Shown one piece after another: positions 1 through 8,095 of a stretch of DNA of 64,000 nucleotides. The stretch is taken from assembly GCA_009668975.1 (NCBI GenBank), contig SBEG01000009.1, positions 3,454 to 67,453 of the forward strand. The letters are read 5' to 3'. The number at the start of each line of letters is the position of its first letter. The stretch's first letter is position 1. The translations under genes were made by a program, and so were the position numbers. The notes beneath the pieces were generated by a model. It made no database searches. It worked only from the letters and a program-made list of their open reading frames with translations, and was not told where the DNA came from. This DNA comes from Deltaproteobacteria bacterium. Lineage in GTDB: Bacteria > Desulfobacterota > Desulfuromonadia > Geobacterales > Geobacteraceae.

Positions 1-2170
1 AGGGTCGAGGTCAAAACCTCCGGATCCTGGACGGCCTCTGCAGAAATCGGCAACACCGGCGTGATCCGGCAGGGTCAGAGGTAAAATTTCCGGATATTGG
101 AAGGTCTCAGCACGGATCAACAGCTTCAGGTGAGATTGACAGACTCGAAGGCAAAACTTCGTGATCCTGGACGGCCTCTGCAGGAATCGGCAGCGCCGGC
201 GTGATCCGGAAGGGTCAGAGGTAAAACCTCCGGATTCTGGGCGGCCTCTGCAGGAATTGGCAATACCGGCTTGATCCGGAAGGGTCGAGGTCAAAACCTC
301 CGGATTCTGGACGGCCTCTGCAGGAATCTGCGGCAGCACCCTCATTCAAAAGGGTCGAGGTCGAAACTTCATGATTTCAGGAGGTCTCAGCAGGAAACAG
401 CAGTGGCGGCCCGATCCGGCAGGGTCAGAGGTAAAACCTCCGGATTCTGGGCGGTTCCGGCACAGATCGGCAGCTCCAGGTGAAACTGAAAGACTCGAAA
501 GGAAAACCTTCGGACTTTGGACAGCCTCTGCAGGAATCGGCAACACCGGCTCGATCCGGAAGGGTCGAGGTCAAAACCTCCGGATCCTGGACGGCCTCTG
601 CAGAAATCGGCAACACCGGCGTGATCCGGCAGGGTCGAGGTCAAAACCTCCGGATCCTGGACGGCCTCTGCAGAAATCGGCAACACCGGCGTGATCCGGC
701 AGGGTCGAGGTCAAAACCTCCGGATCCTGGACGGCCTCTGCAGAAATCGGCAACACCGGCGTGATCCGGCAGGGTCGAGGTCAAAACCTCCGGATCCTGG
801 ACGGCCTCTGCAGAAATCGGCAACACCGGCGTGATCCGGCAGGGTCGAGGTCAAAACCTCCGGATCCTGGACGGCCTCTGCAGAAATCGGCAACACCGGC
901 GTGATCCGGCAGGGTCAGAGGTAAAATTTCCGGATATTGGAAGGTCTCAGCACGGATCAACAGCTTCAGGTGAGATTGACAGACTCGAAGGCAAAACTTC
1001 GTGATCCTGGACGGCCTCTGCAGGAATCGGCAGCGCCGGCGTGATCCGGAAGGGTCAGAGGTAAAACCTCCGGATTCTGGGCGGCCTCTGCAGGAATTGG
1101 CAATACCGGCTTGATCCGGAAGGGTCAGAGGTAAAACCTCCGGATTCTGGGCGGCCTCTGCAGGAATTGGCAATACCGGCTTGATCCGGAAGGGTCAGAG
1201 GTAAAACCTCCGGATTCTGGGCGGCCTCTGCAGGAATTGGCAATACCGGCTTGATCCGGAAGGGTCAGAGGTAAAACCTCCGGATTCTGGGCGGCCTCTG
1301 CAGGAATTGGCAATACCGGCTTGATCCGGAAGGGTCGAGGTCAAAACCTCCGGATTCTGGACGGCCTCTGCAGGAATCTGCGGCAGCACCCTCATTCAAA
1401 AGGGTCGAGGTCGAAACTTCATGATTTCAGGAGGTCTCAGCAGGAAACAGCAGTGGCGGCCCGATCCGGCAGGGTCAGAGGTAAAACCTCCGGATTCTGG
1501 GCGGTTCCGGCACAGATCGGCAGCTCCAGGTGAAACTGAAAGACTCGAAAGGAAAACCTTCGGACTTTGGACAGCCTCTGCAGGAATCGGCAACACCGGC
1601 TCGATCCGGAAGGGTCGAGGTTAAAATATCCTGATTTCAGGAGGTCTCTGTATAAATCGGCGGCACCATGCGAACTTGTGAGGGTCGAAGGCAAAACTTC
1701 GTGATCCTGGACAGCCCGGCAGGAATCCTCGACAGCGGCCCGATCCGGAAGAGTCGAGGTCGAAATATCCTGATTTTCAGGAGGTCTCTGCAGGAAACAG
1801 CAGCGCCGGCCCGATCCGACAGGGTCAGAGGTAAAACCTCCAGATATTGGAATGACTCAGCACGAATCAGCAGCTCCAGGTGAAACTGACAGACTCGAAG
1901 GCAAAACTTCGTGATCCTGGACAGCCTTAACCGGCGGCAGCAGCTCGGAGCAGATCCGGCAGGGTCGAGGTCAAAACCTCCGGATTTTGGACAACCCCGG
2001 CAGGAATCCGCAATATTGGCCTAAATCGGAAGGGTCGAGGTTGAAACTTCCTGGTTTCAATCGGACTCCGCAAGAAACTGCAGGATGGAGCAGGTCCGGC
2101 AGGGCCAAAGGCAAACCTTCTGGATTTTGGAAGGCCTCTGCTTGGATCGGCAACTCCAGACTGATTTGTA
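1..2170 (+). repeat. Tandem array of 31 units of about 70 bp
   Basis: Consecutive units start at 1, 71, 141 and so on to 2101. All are 70 bp except one of 69 bp (1681-1749) followed by one of 71 bp (1750-1820). Most units open with AGGGTC or AGACTC, then an A-rich core and a GGATxxTGG-like stretch. The array is cut by the left window edge and stops at about 2171. Five units at 561-910 are identical, and four at 1051-1330 are identical. Because 70 is not a multiple of three, each unit shifts the reading frame, so open frames across it do not encode a repeated peptide. Within each unit a small inverted repeat (for example GAGGT-CAAA-ACCTC, unit positions 7-20) is kept despite base changes. Strand is given as + because variants preserve G-T (G-U in RNA) pairs on that strand. 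Function unknown. Confidence 0.93.
841..1610. repeat. Higher-order duplicate of the block at 1-560
   Basis: Units at 1-280 recur unchanged at 841-1120 (offset 840 bp, 12 units). Units at 281-560 recur unchanged at 1331-1610 (offset 1050 bp, 15 units). The difference of 210 bp is three extra copies of the unit at 1051-1120, found at 1121-1330. The simplest reading is a segmental duplication of eight units followed by local expansion of single units, at 1121-1330 and also at 561-910. The units after 1611 are more diverged and probably older. Confidence 0.88.
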
Positions 2171-2767
2171 AGTCTCACTGATAAAAATCCCCTTCCCCCA
2201 TCACCAACCTATGAGCGGAAAACATCCAGGTGTCACGTCTTGCAGTTGCCAGAGAGAGGTTTTCGCTTGCGGCCCAGCTGTGAAACAGAGATGTGTGAGC
2301 AAATAATGAAAGTTTCAATATTCAGATATTTACTGGCCGAAAGGAAAAATAATTCAAATCCAAAAACTAACCGATTTGCGGTCAGGTTCCTATTTTCCAG
2401 ACTTCGAAAAATCCAGATCTCACACATTCTGTGCGGTTCGAATGACCCGCACAACGTAACCCCTGGGAAGGACCCGCGACTTTTTGAGAATGACACCCAA
2501 TGACGCCTGGTTTCGATGGGTGTCATTGAAGATTTTGCCTTCATTCGGGTAAGGTGTGACACCATGACGGAAATGACGCCTCTTTATCTTCTATATAAAA
2601 AGAGGGTTTATATAGTGGGGTGGGGGGTGTCATGTAATTGTAAAGTGACGAAGTTGAAAACAGGCTAAAGTAATCAACATAATGGGAACAATAAACGGTG
2701 TGATCTTCGGGTTTGATAGTGAAATCAACATAATGAACAATAATGATGAACAATCAGCGGTTTATGT
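2171..2767. other. AT-rich non-coding stretch, possible remnant of an integrated element
   Basis: No convincing gene is present: the open frames are short, lack ribosome sites and resemble nothing I recognise. Composition is visibly more AT-rich than the rest of the window. The stretch holds an 11-bp inverted repeat (2489-2499 with 2517-2527, core TGACACCC/GGGTGTCA), and the same GACACC/GGTGTCA word recurs near 2557 and 2625. Together with the truncated tRNA at its right end, this looks like the leftover end of a mobile element, but no integrase or other element gene survives in view. Confidence 0.45.
2672..2743. repeat. Pair of direct repeats beside the tRNA fragment
   Basis: The word AATCAACATAATG followed by GAACAATAA occurs at about 2672-2694 (two extra G) and again at 2723-2743. 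Integrase arm-type sites often form such repeats next to an attachment site, and these lie 25-75 bp from the tRNA-Arg fragment. That role is an inference; only the repeat itself is seen. Confidence 0.5.
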
Positions 2768-2817
2768 TCGGACTTCGAATCCGTTGGTCGGGAGTTCGAA
2801 TCTCTCCGAGCGCGCCA
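2768..2817 (+). pseudogene. 3' half of a tRNA-Arg (anticodon TCG), likely attachment-site scar
   Basis: Reading from 2768: anticodon stem TCGGA (2768-2772), seven-base loop CTTCGAA with anticodon TCG, opposite stem arm TCCGT (first pair T-T mismatched), short variable loop, T-arm GGGAG-TTCGAAT-CTCTC, acceptor 3' strand CGAGCGC, discriminator G and encoded CCA at 2815-2817. The matching 5' acceptor strand (GCGCTCG) and a D-arm are absent upstream, so this is not a complete tRNA. tRNA 3' halves ending in CCA are the classic att core left by tyrosine integrases. The intact tRNA-Arg should exist elsewhere in the genome. Confidence 0.75.
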
Positions 2818-2820
2818 ATA

Positions 2821-2860
2821 AAAATAAGGGATTACGGAATATGCCGTAACCCCTTATTTT
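2821..2860. terminator. Strong bidirectional hairpin terminator
   Basis: AAAATAAGGG-A-TTACGG (2821-2837) pairs with CCGTAA-C-CCCTTATTTT (2844-2860) around a six-base loop. The only mismatch is A2831-C2850. A-rich and T-rich flanks give an intrinsic terminator readable from both strands. It directly follows the tRNA fragment and probably terminated the parent tRNA transcript. Confidence 0.85.
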
Positions 2861-3081
2861 CTCGCCGTAATTCGAATCCAATTTTCACTGCTTGGAGCAA
2901 AAACTTCGCGTCGACGAGAAGGAAACCATTGACTTCTCCCTTCCGTTCTCGCAGAAAGATCCAGCCAGGGTCATGTGCACACCATTGCACTGACCTCTGG
3001 TTAAAGGTAATATTTTAATATTATTTAACTTTGTCTGTTTTCGTAATCACCCGCTGCTTATAAAACATTGTACTATTTCCC

Positions 3082-3109
3082 TTGACAATCCAAAATATCA
3101 TTAGAAAAT
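3082..3109 (+). promoter_or_regulatory. Candidate sigma-70 promoter for the 3469-7864 unit
   Basis: TTGACA at 3082-3087 is a perfect -35. A 16-base spacer leads to GAAAAT (3104-3109), four of six matches to the -10 consensus. It is the best candidate upstream of the PotD-like/OMP/EutBC genes, but the leader would be about 350 bases. Confidence 0.35.
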
Positions 3110-3203
3110 GAAAGCAGTATCTTTTCCCGTATTTTTCCCGGAAATATCCACATCTCCTGTTCGATCTATATCACACTGCCGATTGCGGGTATCTGGTGAG
3201 AAA

Positions 3204-3308
3204 ATGATCGGTCGCATTCTGTGCTTAACTTTTGCGGGTGTCAGTGCAACCCTCGTAACTTTGGGAGATGTTCGGGCAGGGCGTGAATACCTGCCGCTTT
3301 ACCGGTAG
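3204..3308 (+). CDS. Possible 34-residue exported peptide
   Basis: The frame starts MIGRILCLTFAGVSATLV, a short basic end followed by a hydrophobic segment ending near an AGR, and stops after 34 codons. A GGTGAG sits just upstream of the ATG. It could be a leader peptide or a decayed signal-peptide gene. No family is recognised and it may be chance. Confidence 0.2.
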   Translation: MIGRILCLTFAGVSATLVTLGDVRAGREYLPLYR

Positions 3309-3468
3309 CATGTGGAGTCGGTCACCAGTGGCCGCGTAAGGCAGTTTCCCCCCGGCAACACATGTACTGATGGTTTGTGCAAAGATCCTCGCTCTGAATC
3401 ATACGGCCAGGCGAATTGTGTCTGCCTGGATGCTTACCATCATGGACGGTCGGAAAGGAGGAGCTTCA

Positions 3469-4572
3469 ATGAAAAGGATGTCCCTGTTGTCCATCGGTAT
3501 TTTCATCGTGGTTGCCTTGTGGGGGATCACTGCTTCCCGGGCTGCCCAGCAGGAGACCATTCGGATTACCTGCTGGGAAGGGTATGCCGATGCTGCGATC
3601 GTGAAGGAATTTAAAGATCTGGTAAAGAAGAAATATAAGATCGATGTCGAGGTGAAGACACACTATCCGACCGACCAGGATGAATTTTACCGGGCGGCGA
3701 AAGATGGAACCGCGGACCTTATTTCTCCGCCGGCGGATCTGGCCAAGACACCAAGATTCAATTGCTTTAAAAAAGGGAACTATTTGCTTGCGGAAGTGGA
3801 TTTGAAAAACATCCCCAACGCGAAGAAAATGATTCCTTTTTTTGCGGCTGACAAGTCCCTGATCCATCAAAATAAGCGCTACGGTGTTCCCTACAACTGC
3901 GGCCCGTACGGGTTGGATTATAACACCGAAGTCGTAAAAGAGACCCCGCAAAGCTGGAACATCTTCTGGGATCCCCAATACCAGGGGAAATACACCATCA
4001 ACAACAACTTCCCCAAATGCAATATCTGGATTACCGCACTTGCCCTCGGGTATCGCTATGATCAGATATTCGATATCGACAAACTGGACCGCAAGAAGGT
4101 TCAGGAGAAGCTGAACGTTCTCGCACGGAATGCCTACAGCCTCTGGGATGGATCGGCAAATCCTGATGAATTCCCCTGCTTGGCGCTGGCCACGGATTGG
4201 GGCTTTGCCGCGGCTCAGGCAAACAAAAAGGGCGGGAAATGGAAGATTGCCGCTCCCAAAGAGGGAGGAACGGCCTGGATTGACTACTGGTGCATAACCA
4301 AAGCGGCAAAAGGCGTTAAGAAGAAACTCTGCGAAGAATGGATCAATCTCCAGCTTTCCCAAACAGCCCAGGCGGCGGTCGTAAAGAATCAGGGCGTTTC
4401 ACCGGTAGTAAATGTTGCCGGAGACCTCTTGACTCCGACGGAAAAGATCCTCTTCCATGTGGGTGACAATGCCTACTTCAAGACCGTTGCGATCTGGCAG
4501 GTCATGAGCGAAAAGACGGAGAAGGCCTATGGCGAAATGTGGGAGGAGGCGAAAAAGCTGAGAAAGAAGTGA
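3469..4572 (+). CDS. PotD-like periplasmic solute-binding protein
   Basis: The 367-residue product starts MKRMSLLSIGIF after AAAGGAGG. An upstream in-frame start at 3370 would put 33 residues before the signal peptide, so it was rejected. The signal peptide ends near residue 25 (ASRA-AQ). The mature chain is typical of the spermidine/putrescine (PotD/PotF) type of ABC binding protein: TCWEGYAD at the start of lobe 1, a PYNCGPYGLDYN hinge segment, and a DYWCITKAAK segment in lobe 2. Such proteins bind polyamines or other small amines in the periplasm. No permease or ATPase of the Pot type is adjacent; instead an outer-membrane barrel and an exported EutBC-like lyase follow on the same strand. 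Binding of an amine such as ethanolamine is therefore a reasonable guess, but the ligand is not determined by the sequence. Confidence 0.88.
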   Translation: MKRMSLLSIGIFIVVALWGITASRAAQQETIRITCWEGYADAAIVKEFKDLVKKKYKIDVEVKTHYPTDQDEFYRAAKDGTADLISPPADLAKTPRFNCFKKGNYLLAEVDLKNIPNAKKMIPFFAADKSLIHQNKRYGVPYNCGPYGLDYNTEVVKETPQSWNIFWDPQYQGKYTINNNFPKCNIWITALALGYRYDQIFDIDKLDRKKVQEKLNVLARNAYSLWDGSANPDEFPCLALATDWGFAAAQANKKGGKWKIAAPKEGGTAWIDYWCITKAAKGVKKKLCEEWINLQLSQTAQAAVVKNQGVSPVVNVAGDLLTPTEKILFHVGDNAYFKTVAIWQVMSEKTEKAYGEMWEEAKKLRKK

Positions 4573-4715
4573 CATTCTCCAGGGATGCAGGCTCTGTCGA
4601 GACTTTCCGCAAGGACATTTGGTAGTCGTGAACGCGGCCGCCGCGAATGAAATTTATTTCAGCGAAGCGACGTAAGGGAGCAAAAAACACACTAAAAACA
4701 CGTTAGGAGGGCGAA

Positions 4716-5534
4716 ATGAAGGCATCTTTACGGGTACTATCTTTGAGTTTTCTTCTTGTCGTTGGAATGGGTTTGGGAACATATTCCCAGGCGCAGGATG
4801 TGGCTGTGGATCCGGCCTGCCTGCCTGCCGAAGTCTCGAAACCCACGGGGAAAATGATTCCCGAGGACCTTACCGCTGACCTCAACGTTTCATTTTACTC
4901 CCAATACATCTGGAGGGGATACGAGCTGAGCAGGGGCAGTCTGGTTATCTTTCCCAGCATGACCGTCGGCTACAAGGGGTTTGCCGTAAATCTCTGGGCC
5001 GATCTGGACACCCGCTTCGCAGGGAGCGACAATCACGGGAAATTCAGACTTCAGGAAACGGATGTGACGGTCTCATACAGCAACGCCGTTGAGCCGTGGA
5101 AACTGAACTATACCGTGGGCTGGATTCTTTACAACTACCAACCGGCTCAAAACCAGGAGCTCTTTCTGAGCCTCGGGCTGGATACTATTCTCAAACCCAC
5201 TTTCACTGTTTATAACGAAATAGAGATTGGACAAGCCTGGTACTTCAGTCTTGGCGTATCCCACAGCTTCCCCGTCAACCAGGACTGGTCGCTGGATGTG
5301 GGGGGCTGGGTCAGTTACCTGCACGACAAGTCAGACAACACCTTCGCCAATTTCCATGACGGCAATATTTCGGCGGGCCTGAAGATCCCCCTGAACAACT
5401 ACCTCTCGGTCAAGCCGAATATTCAGTACTCGTTTCCGCTCAGTGGCGACGCGTCACGTGAAATCAGGGGTCTGAGCTTCAGTGACAGCAACAACTTTGT
5501 CTATGGGGGCATCATATTCGACTTGGCAATTTAG
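4716..5534 (+). CDS. Outer-membrane beta-barrel protein (TorF-like putative porin)
   Basis: The 272-residue product is preceded by TTAGGAGG. The signal peptide ends near SQA-QD (residue 26). The mature part begins SQYIWRGYELSRG and alternates polar and aromatic residues in strand-like blocks (VGYKGFAVNLWADLD, FRLQETDVTVSYS, YSLGVSHSFPV-type segments). It ends VYGGIIFDLAI, with a C-terminal hydrophobic strand but not a classic terminal Phe. The SQY-WRG opening is typical of small putative porins annotated as TorF-like. It lies 143 bp after the binding-protein gene and 47 bp before the EutBC fusion, so a shared transcript is likely. Its job could be letting a small amine through the outer membrane; that is inference from context. 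Confidence 0.75.
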   Translation: MKASLRVLSLSFLLVVGMGLGTYSQAQDVAVDPACLPAEVSKPTGKMIPEDLTADLNVSFYSQYIWRGYELSRGSLVIFPSMTVGYKGFAVNLWADLDTRFAGSDNHGKFRLQETDVTVSYSNAVEPWKLNYTVGWILYNYQPAQNQELFLSLGLDTILKPTFTVYNEIEIGQAWYFSLGVSHSFPVNQDWSLDVGGWVSYLHDKSDNTFANFHDGNISAGLKIPLNNYLSVKPNIQYSFPLSGDASREIRGLSFSDSNNFVYGGIIFDLAI

Positions 5535-5581
5535 CTTGAGGGGATGTGCGGCAATTTAACTGGTAAGGGAGGACCCAGAGA

Positions 5582-7864
5582 ATGAAACGATTTATCTTGT
5601 TTATCGCAATGCTTTGCTTCGGGGTTTTAGCTTTCAGCACGAACAGTGATGCCGTTACCATCAAGGATGTCAAGCCCGGAGAGGATGTTTTCAAATACAT
5701 CACCCGGGTAAAAGGTTCTTTTGACCAGAAACTGTATCAGCAGGTGATCGGTGCGGCAAATCCCTTCAAGGAGGGTGACATGACTATCGGTGTCGGCGCC
5801 GATACCAATGCCAGCAGAGAAAACGCCCGGAAGCTTCTGGCCAATACCAAAATCAAGGATATCACCAGCCACCCCTTGCTGAATGACGACCTGTACAAAT
5901 TTATCGCCAAATCGGTTGACTCCGCCCAGTACAATAAAATTAAAGACTGGAGTATGGGGCAGATGAAAACCTATCTTCTGACCAAATCAGAAGCCCAGAT
6001 CAAGGCGGTCATGTTCGGCATGAACAGCGAGGTGGTCGGCTGCATCCCCAAGTTGATGAGCAATCAGGAGCTGATTGCGGTCAACAAGAAAATCTTCAAT
6101 CCGCTGCCCGGTACCAAGATTGGCGCCAAAGGCTATATGAGCGCCCGTATTCAGCCAAATTCTCCCACTGATGATCCTGAGGAAATTCAATGGCAGGTAT
6201 TCAGCGCCTTCTCCTACGCGGTCGGCGATTTGGTGCTTGGAACAAACCCGGTGGACGGGACGAAAGAAAGCACCGAAAAAATCGAGGGAGCCCTCAAGGG
6301 CGTTGTCGATGCCTTCAATTTGAAAGGGGTTATTCCCTGGTGCGTCTTGTCTCATATCGACGTACAGCGGGAACTTTTCAACGAGAAACCGGAAATGGTT
6401 GATCTCATGTTCCAGAGTCTGGCCGGAACCGATGTGGCAAATACAACCTTCGACATTACCGTCGAGAAGATGGTCGACCATGCGAAATCCCGTGCGGGGC
6501 AGAAATACGGGCTGTATTACGAGACCGGTCAGGGCTCCGATTTCACCAACGGCGGCGCTGAAGGTGTGGACATGGTGGTGCTCGAATCCCGCAAGTACGG
6601 CTTTGCCCGCGGGTTGAAGCTGACCTTGGCCAAGGTCCAGCCACAGGGCGCCTATACTCATTTCAATGATGTTGCCGGTTTCATCGGACCGGAAGTATTC
6701 AGGACCAGAGACCAGTTGGTCCGTTGCTGCCTTGAGGATATCTTGATGGGCAAACTGCAGGGACTCACTGCCGGTCTCGATATCTGCTCCACCCTGCACA
6801 TGTCGGTAAGTCTTGATGATCTTGACTGGTGCATCGATCAGGTGATGCCGGCGAACCCCGCCTATCTCATGGCCCTGCCCACCAAGAATGACCCGATGCT
6901 CAGCTACCTGACCACCGCGTATCAGGATCATGTGCGGATCCGCAACAAATTCGGCTACAAGGTAAACGATGCCATGTGGGCCTTCTTCAAGCGCATCCAG
7001 GTTATCGACAAGAACGGCAAACCGACCAAACATTTCGGCGACCCGGTCTGGGTCTATTATCAGTTCCGCCTGGCCAAAGGCGACAAGCGCACTCAGCAGG
7101 TTATCATGGCTGAAGGCAAGAAGCAGTTTGATGCGATTCACACCACTTGGCTCAAGACCGGAAACAAAGTGCCTCTGGCCTCCGGATACGGCAAGAATAT
7201 CTGGGATCTGAATCCGGGACTGGACAAGAGAATCCGTGAGCTCTACGCAGATGCCAAGAAAGCTATCTGGGCGGAATTCACTCCTGCGTTTATCAAGAGC
7301 ATTCCTGATGCAGTTCAGCTTGCCACCCTGTCCAAGGATCGCGAAAACTACATCGTACATCCTGATACCGGTGAAAAACTGAATGAGCAGTCCGTTGCAA
7401 CCCTCGAAAAGTTGCGCGATTCCTGGCAGGGCAAAGCCCCGGATGTGCAGATTGTCATCTCTGATGGCCTGAACGCCAATTCGATCATGGCCCCTGAGCA
7501 TACACTGCCGTATATCACGGCGTTACGAAAGGATCTGCAGAATGCCGGTCTGACCGTTGACAAGAAAAACATCGTTATCAGCAGCGGCCGTGTGCGTGCC
7601 GGTTACATGGTTGGAGACATTCTTTTCGCCAAGGCGGACCCCAACAAGCCGCGTGCCGTAATCCACATAATCGGTGAGCGCCCGGGCACCGGCCAGAACG
7701 CCTTCTCCGTGTATATCGCCGCGCCTAAGGCAAAAGTCTGGGCTGAGAAGAAGGTCGACCATAATATCGTGAAAGTGGTGAGCGGTATCTCCAAGCAGGC
7801 GACAAATGCGGAAGCTGCAGCCAAGCAGACAGTCACTTTACTCAAAGGAATGATGGCAATCTAA
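5582..7864 (+). CDS. eutBC: Exported ethanolamine ammonia-lyase, EutB-EutC fusion
   Basis: The 760-residue product follows a clear GGGAGGA site. Residues 1-24 are a type I signal peptide: KR, then a hydrophobic core, then NSDA before VTI. EutB-like sequence starts right behind it (KDVKPGEDVF) and runs to about 490, with residues matching the E. coli EutB active site conserved: R189 and Q191 (SARIQPN), N222 (GTNPVDG), E314 (YYETGQGS), F367 (GFIGPE) and D400 (GLDICSTLH). EutC-like sequence covers about 575-745 (VVISDGLN-like, SGRVRAGY, GERPGTG, VVSGIS). Known EutB and EutC are separate cytoplasmic or microcompartment subunits of an adenosylcobalamin enzyme making acetaldehyde and ammonia. Fusion plus a secretion signal is unusual, and periplasmic location is an inference. 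Neighbours are a PotD-like binder, a porin and, downstream, a BtuCD-type importer. A terminator follows. Confidence 0.85.
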   Translation: MKRFILFIAMLCFGVLAFSTNSDAVTIKDVKPGEDVFKYITRVKGSFDQKLYQQVIGAANPFKEGDMTIGVGADTNASRENARKLLANTKIKDITSHPLLNDDLYKFIAKSVDSAQYNKIKDWSMGQMKTYLLTKSEAQIKAVMFGMNSEVVGCIPKLMSNQELIAVNKKIFNPLPGTKIGAKGYMSARIQPNSPTDDPEEIQWQVFSAFSYAVGDLVLGTNPVDGTKESTEKIEGALKGVVDAFNLKGVIPWCVLSHIDVQRELFNEKPEMVDLMFQSLAGTDVANTTFDITVEKMVDHAKSRAGQKYGLYYETGQGSDFTNGGAEGVDMVVLESRKYGFARGLKLTLAKVQPQGAYTHFNDVAGFIGPEVFRTRDQLVRCCLEDILMGKLQGLTAGLDICSTLHMSVSLDDLDWCIDQVMPANPAYLMALPTKNDPMLSYLTTAYQDHVRIRNKFGYKVNDAMWAFFKRIQVIDKNGKPTKHFGDPVWVYYQFRLAKGDKRTQQVIMAEGKKQFDAIHTTWLKTGNKVPLASGYGKNIWDLNPGLDKRIRELYADAKKAIWAEFTPAFIKSIPDAVQLATLSKDRENYIVHPDTGEKLNEQSVATLEKLRDSWQGKAPDVQIVISDGLNANSIMAPEHTLPYITALRKDLQNAGLTVDKKNIVISSGRVRAGYMVGDILFAKADPNKPRAVIHIIGERPGTGQNAFSVYIAAPKAKVWAEKKVDHNIVKVVSGISKQATNAEAAAKQTVTLLKGMMAI

Positions 7865-7873
7865 GTGGATTCA

Positions 7874-7910
7874 GCCCCGAAGAGGTCGCCTGACGGTTCC
7901 TCTTCGGGGC
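7874..7910 (+). terminator. Intrinsic terminator after eutBC
   Basis: GCCCCGAAGAGG (7874-7885) is perfectly complementary to CCTCTTCGGGGC (7899-7910), followed by ATTCTTT. It separates the PotD-like/OMP/EutBC unit from the ABC-importer cluster. Confidence 0.85.
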
Positions 7911-7955
7911 ATTCTTTCATCCTTGTCCAACTGGCGGCCTGAAATATTACTGGGT

Positions 7956-8049
7956 CAATTAAACATATCAATGGTAGGGGCTAGGCGTGCCTCGCCCAAC
8001 TTGGGCACGGCGCGCCGTGCCCCTACATCAGGATTGTGATGTTTAATTG
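7956..8049. repeat. 94-bp inverted-repeat element (MITE-like)
   Basis: The ends CAATTAAACAT (7956-7966) and ATGTTTAATTG (8039-8049) are perfect inverted repeats. A second internal pair GTAGGGGC/GCCCCTAC and a GC-rich core (GGGCACGGCGCGCCGTGCCC) fold inside. It sits between the eutBC terminator and the next gene and has no coding capacity. It resembles small non-autonomous palindromic elements. Confidence 0.75.
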
Positions 8050-8095
8050 CCGAAGTGATAACCTGCTACGCACACAATGAATCGAGCCACTGTCT

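Larger units (their letters stand above)
2861..3468. other. Long leader region upstream of the binding-protein gene
   Basis: This 608-bp region separates the tRNA terminator from the first clear gene. It holds a candidate promoter (3082-3109), a possible 34-codon mini-gene (3204-3308) and a GGCAGG/CCTGCC inverted repeat near 3277-3296 that may structure the leader. I looked for cobalamin, TPP and cyclic-di-GMP riboswitch signatures and recognise none. No protein-coding gene of normal size is present. Confidence 0.4.

Noticed and set aside
1..2170. Open frames of 60-130 codons on both strands in the tandem array
   Set aside because: They arise because the 70-bp unit cycles through all three frames without stops in places; no ribosome sites, no stable peptide repeat and mutual overlap.
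1..2170. CRISPR array
   Set aside because: Units are contiguous and similar over their full 70 bp; there are no unique spacers, and no cas gene is near.
2233..2565. 110-codon open frame on the - strand
   Set aside because: No ribosome site, overlaps an inverted repeat and gives an unrecognisable product in AT-rich DNA.
2741..2817. Complete tRNA-Arg gene
   Set aside because: The 5' acceptor strand and D-arm are missing; only the 3' half from the anticodon stem is present.
2861..3468. Cobalamin or other riboswitch upstream of the binding-protein/EutBC genes
   Set aside because: A CCTGCC hairpin and a few suggestive words occur, but the conserved B12-box core was not found in order; the same was true before the receptor gene.
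5987..7501. 504-codon open frame on the - strand
   Set aside because: It lies fully inside eutBC, is a mirror of its codon bias, and encodes no recognisable protein.
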